Origin: a bacterium | Lineage (GTDB): Bacteria; Vulcanimicrobiota; Vulcanimicrobiia; Vulcanimicrobiales; SCRA01 | Assembly (NCBI GenBank): GCA_004298675.1 | Contig: SCRI01000008.1 | Coordinates: 1 to 12,187 of the forward strand | DNA length: 12,187 nt | Reading direction: 5' to 3' | Shown here: positions 8,505 through 12,187 of the stretch, piece after piece | Numbering within the stretch: position 1 is the stretch's first letter | Layout of the letters: each line of letters starts with the position of its first letter | Made by a program: the position numbers and the translations under genes | The notes under the pieces: model-generated | The model's input: the letters and a program-made list of their open reading frames with translations, nothing else | The model's database searches: none | Told to the model about the DNA's origin: nothing

Positions 8505-9866
8505 ATGGAAAGCCAACTGCTGGTCGTCGGCGGTGGCCTCGCAGGCTGCGAGGCCGCTTGGCAGGCCGCTCAACAAGGCGTGCGCGTGACGCTGGCCGAG
8601 ATGCGCCCCGCGCGCATGACGCCGGCACATCACACGGATGGCCTGGCGGAGCTGGTGTGCTCGAACTCGCTGCGCGGTGCCGCACTCGAGAACGCCGTCG
8701 GCCTGCTCAAAGAGGAGTTGGCGCGGCTGGATTCGGTGATCGTGCACAGCGCGCGCGAGGCCGCAGTCCCCGCCGGTGGTGCGCTAGCGGTCGATCGTGA
8801 GCGCTTCTCGGCGCTGGTGACCGCGCGCGTGCAGTCCCACCCGTTGATCGAGGTGCGCCGCGAGGAGATCACCGCGCTTGACCAGACGCGTCCAACCATC
8901 ATCGCTTGCGGCCCGCTGGCGTCGGAGTCGCTGGCGGCAGAGATCGATCGCCTCACGGGCGGGCGTCTCCACTATTACGATGCCGCTTCGCCCATCGTCG
9001 CCGCCGACTCCATCGAGCTGGGGCAGCTCTACGCCGCGTCGCGCTACGGCAAAGGTGATGGCGCCGACTATCTCAACATTCCGCTCGACCAGGCACAGTA
9101 TCTGCGTCTGGTGGAGGATCTGCGCACGCTGCCGCGCCACGAGCCTAAAGAATTTGAGCGCGATGCCGCCGGCGGCAAGGCGCCCTTCTTCGAAGGCTGC
9201 CTACCCGTTGAAGTCATGGCCGATCGCGGCGTCGACACGCTGCGCTATGGCCCCTTGAAGCCGGTGGGACTGCGCGACCCGCGCACCGGGAGGGCGCCCT
9301 ACGCCGTGGTACAGCTCCGCAAAGAGAACGCGGCGGGAACGGCCTACAACCTCGTTGGCTTCCAGACGCGCCTCGCGTGGCCGGCCCAGCGTGAGGCCTT
9401 TGGGCGCCTGCCGGGTCTAGAACATGCCGAGTGGCTGCGTCTCGGCGTGATGCATCGCAATACGTTCATCCAAAGTCCGCGGCTGCTGGATCGCCACCTG
9501 CGCCTGCGCGATCACCCCAGCGTGCGCTTTGCGGGGCAGGTCACCGGTATCGAAGGCTACGTGGAGGCGGCGGGCAGCGGTGCGATCGCCGGGCTTGAGG
9601 CGGCGCGTGCCATCCGCGCGCAACCCCCACTCGATCTGCGGGCCACCACGATGCTCGGCTGCATCGTGGCGTATCTCCAGGACGCCACCAGCGACGACTT
9701 TCAGCCCTCCAATATCACCTGGGCCAACGTGGCAGCGCTGCCGCCGGAGCTCGAAACGCGCGACAAACGGGAGCGCCGCCGCCGTCTGGCCGCGCGGGCC
9801 TTGGGCGAGATCGAGCGGTTGCGCGCAACTCTTGAGCGCGGCGCGGGGTATGAAGCGGCCGTATGA
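8505..9866 (+). CDS. trmFO: Methylenetetrahydrofolate-tRNA (uracil-54-C5) methyltransferase TrmFO
   Basis: TrmFO (formerly Gid) makes the m5U54 (ribothymidine) of the tRNA T-loop with 5,10-methylene-THF as carbon donor and reduced FAD. The 453-residue protein begins with the FAD-binding [12 protein letters not shown] (7-18), then has LVCSNSLRG with Cys52 and [12 protein letters not shown] with Cys232, matching the two conserved cysteines of the Bacillus enzyme. The C-terminal part carries the family segment [20 protein letters not shown]. The ATG at 8505 has GAAGG about 8 bases upstream. The gene ends in an ATGA overlap with hslV. The topA-trmFO order is as in Bacillus. Length and motifs are complete. 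Confidence 0.97.
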   Translation: MESQLLVVGGGLAGCEAAWQAAQQGVRVTLAEMRPARMTPAHHTDGLAELVCSNSLRGAALENAVGLLKEELARLDSVIVHSAREAAVPAGGALAVDRERFSALVTARVQSHPLIEVRREEITALDQTRPTIIACGPLASESLAAEIDRLTGGRLHYYDAASPIVAADSIELGQLYAASRYGKGDGADYLNIPLDQAQYLRLVEDLRTLPRHEPKEFERDAAGGKAPFFEGCLPVEVMADRGVDTLRYGPLKPVGLRDPRTGRAPYAVVQLRKENAAGTAYNLVGFQTRLAWPAQREAFGRLPGLEHAEWLRLGVMHRNTFIQSPRLLDRHLRLRDHPSVRFAGQVTGIEGYVEAAGSGAIAGLEAARAIRAQPPLDLRATTMLGCIVAYLQDATSDDFQPSNITWANVAALPPELETRDKRERRRRLAARALGEIERLRATLERGAGYEAAV

Positions 9867-10408
9867 GTAAGGCGCATCCCACCATTCGCAGCACCACGAT
9901 CGTCGCCGTGCGCCGCAACGGCCACTTGGCCATGGCGGGCGACGGGCAGGTCACGGTCGGAAACACCGTGATGAAGCACGGCGCGCGCAAGGTCCGGCGG
10001 CTGGCTACCGGCAACGTGCTGGCCGGCTTCGCCGGCTCCGCCGCCGACGGCATCACGCTGCTGGAGAAGTTCGAGAGCAAGCTGGGCGAGTACAAGGACA
10101 ACGTCGTGCGAGCGGCCGTGGAGCTGGCCAAGGATTGGCGCACGGATCGCGTGCTGCGGCGTCTGGAGGCGCTGCTCTTGGTCGGCACGCCCGACCATCT
10201 GCTGGTGCTCAGCGGCACCGGCGACGTGATCGAGCCCGAGGACGGCTTGGCAGCCATCGGCAGCGGCGGACCCTATGCGCAGGCGGCGGCGCAAGCGCTG
10301 CTGCGCCACACGGAGCTGGACGCCGAAGCGATCGCGCGCGAGGCACTGGGCATTGCGGCGGGCATCTGCATCTACACCAACTCCGAGGTCACCCTGGAGG
10401 TCATTTGA
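9863..10408 (+). CDS. hslV: ATP-dependent protease peptidase subunit HslV (ClpQ)
   Basis: HslV forms the double hexameric peptidase core of the HslVU protease, an N-terminal nucleophile enzyme related to proteasome beta subunits. The 181-residue product has ten residues before TTIVAV, so Thr11 is the likely mature N-terminus and nucleophile after propeptide removal. [14 protein letters not shown], the KVRRL segment, the GFAGSAADG loop and [11 protein letters not shown] are typical. The ATG overlaps the trmFO stop by 4 bases (ATGA), which indicates translational coupling. hslU follows at once. The Thr-Thr start resembles the Escherichia and Thermotoga enzymes rather than the Ser-type ClpQ of Bacillus. 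Confidence 0.97.
   Translation: MSKAHPTIRSTTIVAVRRNGHLAMAGDGQVTVGNTVMKHGARKVRRLATGNVLAGFAGSAADGITLLEKFESKLGEYKDNVVRAAVELAKDWRTDRVLRRLEALLLVGTPDHLLVLSGTGDVIEPEDGLAAIGSGGPYAQAAAQALLRHTELDAEAIAREALGIAAGICIYTNSEVTLEVI
10396..10400 (+). promoter_or_regulatory. Ribosome binding site for hslU, inside hslV
   Basis: GGAGG ends 4 bases before a TTG (10405), 10 before a GTG (10411) and 16 before an ATG (10417), all in frame. The 10-base spacing favours the GTG. The TTG, which would overlap the hslV stop as TTGA, remains possible. Confidence 0.6.
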
Positions 10409-10410
10409 TC

Positions 10411-11838
10411 GTGCCAATGCCGGTTGCCGACGTAGCGGAGCTCACGCCACGCCAGATCGTCGCAGAACTCGACAAGTACATCGTCGGTCAGAGTGCGGCC
10501 AAGCGCGCGGTGGCCATCGCGTTGCGCAACCGTTATCGCCGCTCGCGTCTGCCCGACGCCATGCGCGAGGAGGTCATTCCGAAGAACATCCTGATGATCG
10601 GCCCCACCGGCGTCGGCAAGACGGAGATCGCGCGCCGTCTGGCGGCGCTGGCCGCGGCGCCCTTCATCAAAGTCGAGGCGACGAAGTACACCGAGGTGGG
10701 ATACGTCGGCCGCGACGTGGAGTCGATGATCCGCGACTTGGTGGAGGCGAGCATCCGCATGGTGCGCGAGGAGCGCACGGCGGAAGTGCGTGAGCCCGCA
10801 GATCACCAGGCCGTCGAGCGCCTCATCGATCTCTTGGCCCCCGAGACGGCGCCGCGGCAGAGCGGCATCGCCAATCCCTTCCACGCGCTGGGCTCGATCT
10901 TCGGCGGCGCGGTGCCGCAACCGTCGCCGCAACCACCGCCACCGCCCCCCGGACCGGAGGTGCGCGAGGCGCGCGAGCGCGTGCGCGGTGAGCTCGAGCG
11001 CGGCTTCTACGACGTGCGGTTGGTCGAGATCGACGTCGAGGAGAGCGCGGCGCCGGGACTGATGCTTGGAGGCATCCCGGGCATGGAGGCGCAGGGGATG
11101 GACATGGGCGAGATGCTCGGTGGGCTCTTGCCAAAGAAGCGCGTGAAGAAGCGCGTCACCGTGCCGGAGGCGCGGCGCATCTTCGCCGAGGAAGAGGCGC
11201 GCAAGCTCATCGATCAGGACGCCGTCAAACGCGAGGCCATCCGCCGCGTTCAGGAGCACGGGATCGTCTTCATCGACGAGATCGATAAAGTTGCCGGACG
11301 CGAAGGCGCGCGCGGCCCCGACGTCTCACGCGAGGGCGTCCAGCGCGACATCCTCCCGATCGTCGAAGGCACCACCGTCAACACCAAGCACGGCGCGGTC
11401 AAAACCGACCACGTGCTGTTCATCGCCGCCGGCGCCTTCCACGTCAGCAAACCCTCCGACCTCATCCCGGAGCTGCAGGGGCGCTTCCCCCTACGCGTGG
11501 AGCTTTCGTCGCTGGGCGTCGAGGATTTCAAGACCATCCTCACGCAGCCGCAAAATGCGCTCACCGAGCAGTATCGCGCGCTCCTGGGCGTCGAAGGCGT
11601 AACTCTTACCTTCGCTCCCGACGGCATCGAGGCGCTGGCGCAGATCGCCATGGAAGTCAACGAGCAGACCGAGAACATCGGCGCGCGCCGCCTGCACACC
11701 GTGCTCGAGCGCCTGCTGGAAGAAGTGAGCTTCGAGGCCCCCGAATCCGCCGCCGCCGTCACCATCGACGCCGCCTATGTGCGCGAGAAGCTCGCCAAAA
11801 TCGCCGCCAACGTCGACCTCTCGAACTACATTCTCTAG
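10411..11838 (+). CDS. hslU: ATP-dependent protease ATPase subunit HslU (ClpY)
   Basis: HslU is the AAA+ hexamer that unfolds substrates and feeds them to HslV. With the GTG start it has 475 residues: [16 protein letters not shown] (12-27), Walker A GPTGVGKT (64-71), pore motif GYVG (97-100), the intermediate (I) domain, Walker B IVFIDE (D289, E290), the [12 protein letters not shown] segment, and a C-terminal LSNYIL tail of the type that inserts into HslV to activate it. The I domain contains an unusual Pro-rich stretch (about 168-182) with six Pro in a row, then a Gly/Met-rich stretch before the [10 protein letters not shown] segment. The frame is open from 10135, but that part overlaps hslV and is not homologous. 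It is the last gene of the topA cluster. Confidence 0.97.
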   Translation: MPMPVADVAELTPRQIVAELDKYIVGQSAAKRAVAIALRNRYRRSRLPDAMREEVIPKNILMIGPTGVGKTEIARRLAALAAAPFIKVEATKYTEVGYVGRDVESMIRDLVEASIRMVREERTAEVREPADHQAVERLIDLLAPETAPRQSGIANPFHALGSIFGGAVPQPSPQPPPPPPGPEVREARERVRGELERGFYDVRLVEIDVEESAAPGLMLGGIPGMEAQGMDMGEMLGGLLPKKRVKKRVTVPEARRIFAEEEARKLIDQDAVKREAIRRVQEHGIVFIDEIDKVAGREGARGPDVSREGVQRDILPIVEGTTVNTKHGAVKTDHVLFIAAGAFHVSKPSDLIPELQGRFPLRVELSSLGVEDFKTILTQPQNALTEQYRALLGVEGVTLTFAPDGIEALAQIAMEVNEQTENIGARRLHTVLERLLEEVSFEAPESAAAVTIDAAYVREKLAKIAANVDLSNYIL

Positions 11839-11890
11839 CCCCGCTGCCACGCTCGCGCTTGCCTTCGCGGTCACGCTCGCGTGAGCGGGG
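11839..11890 (+). terminator. Weak candidate terminator after hslU
   Basis: CCCCGCT (11839-11845), directly after the hslU stop, can pair with AGCGGGG (11884-11890) across a 38-base loop that holds two copies of CACGCTCGCG (11849-11858 and 11872-11881). No T-run follows. The right arm is also used by the larger palindrome at 11879-12020, so the two structures exclude each other. Confidence 0.25.
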
Positions 11891-12020
11891 CACTCTCCTC
11901 CGGGGGACGTTCCCTCGCGCGCGCTCCTGCGCGCTCGGTCACCTCGCTGCGGCGCCGCTCCGGCCCTCCAGGCCTCCCGCGGCGCCTTAACGCCCCCTGC
12001 GGAGAGAACCCCGCCCGCGC
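11879..12020. repeat. 142-base imperfect multi-branched palindrome
   Basis: Outer arms pair as GCGGGG (11885-11890) with CCCCGC (12009-12014), CTCTCC (11893-11898) with GGAGAG (12001-12006), GGGGG (11902-11906) with CCCCC (11993-11997) and CGTT (11908-11911) with AACG (11989-11992). A few outermost pairs reach 11879 and 12020. Short mismatches and one bulge separate the blocks. Between the arms are GCGCGC/GCGCGC repeats near 11918-11934 and a strong hairpin at 11951-11986. Folded, it gives a cloverleaf-like shape. It borders repeat copy B and has no gene. It may be a REP/MITE-type element or part of a larger repeat. Confidence 0.65.
11951..11986. repeat. Inner hairpin of the palindrome
   Basis: GGCGCCGC (11951-11958) and GCGGCGCC (11979-11986) form a perfect 8-bp stem. 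After a small internal loop, GGCC (11962-11965) pairs with GGCC (11971-11974) around CTCCA. TTAA follows the stem. Confidence 0.7.
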
Positions 12021-12054
12021 TCGCTGACGCACCGGCAGCGTAACGCGTGCGCAG

Positions 12055-12184
12055 TCGCAACGTCAGTGGCGGGGCGTGCGACGTCGCCCCTGAGGGGGCT
12101 CTGAGGCGCGCGCGGAGCCATGGATGGCGAGAGCGCGCGCGAAGGCAGTAGGAGCGGTGCAGGATAGCACCGCGACGGGCGGCC
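12055..12184 (-). repeat. Dispersed structured repeat, copy B (inverted partner of copy A)
   Basis: This is the reverse complement of 1-130 with two mismatches; the exact match covers 12068-12184. Weaker similarity continues inward to about 12020, including CGCACCGGCAGC (12028-12039). The copy follows hslU, whereas copy A follows the PAP2 gene, so both sit in gene-end intergenic DNA. Three more bases (CCT) are seen beyond copy A's limit. The stretch 12021-12054 holds the weakly matching inner part of the repeat and nothing else recognisable. Confidence 0.9.
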
Positions 12185-12187
12185 CCT

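Noticed and set aside
10135-10410. HslU starting at 10135 (567 residues)
   Set aside because: The added part is an out-of-frame reading of hslV with no relation to HslU; the GGAGG at 10396-10400 supports the later start.

Overview
The window is a high-G+C bacterial segment of about 12.2 kb carrying ten protein genes, nearly all housekeeping. The organism cannot be named from this sequence alone. The G+C-rich coding, GTG/TTG starts with GGAGG-type ribosome binding sites, and a topA-trmFO-hslV-hslU block like the one in Firmicutes fit an uncultivated Terrabacteria-type lineage (Eremiobacterota/Vulcanimicrobiota is a guess, not a finding). Both ends lie inside two inverted copies of one repeat, so the window probably is, or closely matches, an assembly contig broken at a dispersed repeat.

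Layout, left to right: repeat copy A (1-130, weaker similarity to about 170); a PAP2-type membrane phosphatase on the minus strand (198-821); divergently dxs (949-2844) followed closely by secG (2849-3208), then the oppD-oppF ATPase pair (3333-5405), all on the plus strand. A 15-bp-stem bidirectional terminator (5424-5457) separates oppF from a convergent minus-strand gene for a histone H1-like Arg/Lys repeat protein (5474-5962). A 400-base divergent intergenic region, AT-richer in most of its length and ending in alternating CG tracts and hairpins, leads to topA (6363-8492), trmFO (8505-9866), hslV (9863-10408) and hslU (10411-11838), which look like one operon. The last ~350 bases hold no gene; they contain a 142-base imperfect multi-branched palindrome and repeat copy B.

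Functions: Dxs makes DXP at the head of the MEP isoprenoid pathway, and a PAP2 enzyme may act on prenyl or lipid phosphates. SecG is part of the Sec translocon. OppD/OppF power an oligopeptide importer whose permease and binding protein are not here. TopA relaxes negative supercoils, and the divergent H1-like protein probably coats or compacts DNA, so this intergenic region joins two DNA-topology genes. TrmFO methylates U54 of tRNA, and HslVU is an ATP-dependent protease.

I see no new defence, mobile or biosynthetic system. The items most worth a second look are the structured repeat family at both ends, the 142-base palindrome beside copy B, the H1-like protein with its expanding 42-bp repeats and H3-tail-like TARKST motifs, and the Z-DNA-prone tract upstream of topA.
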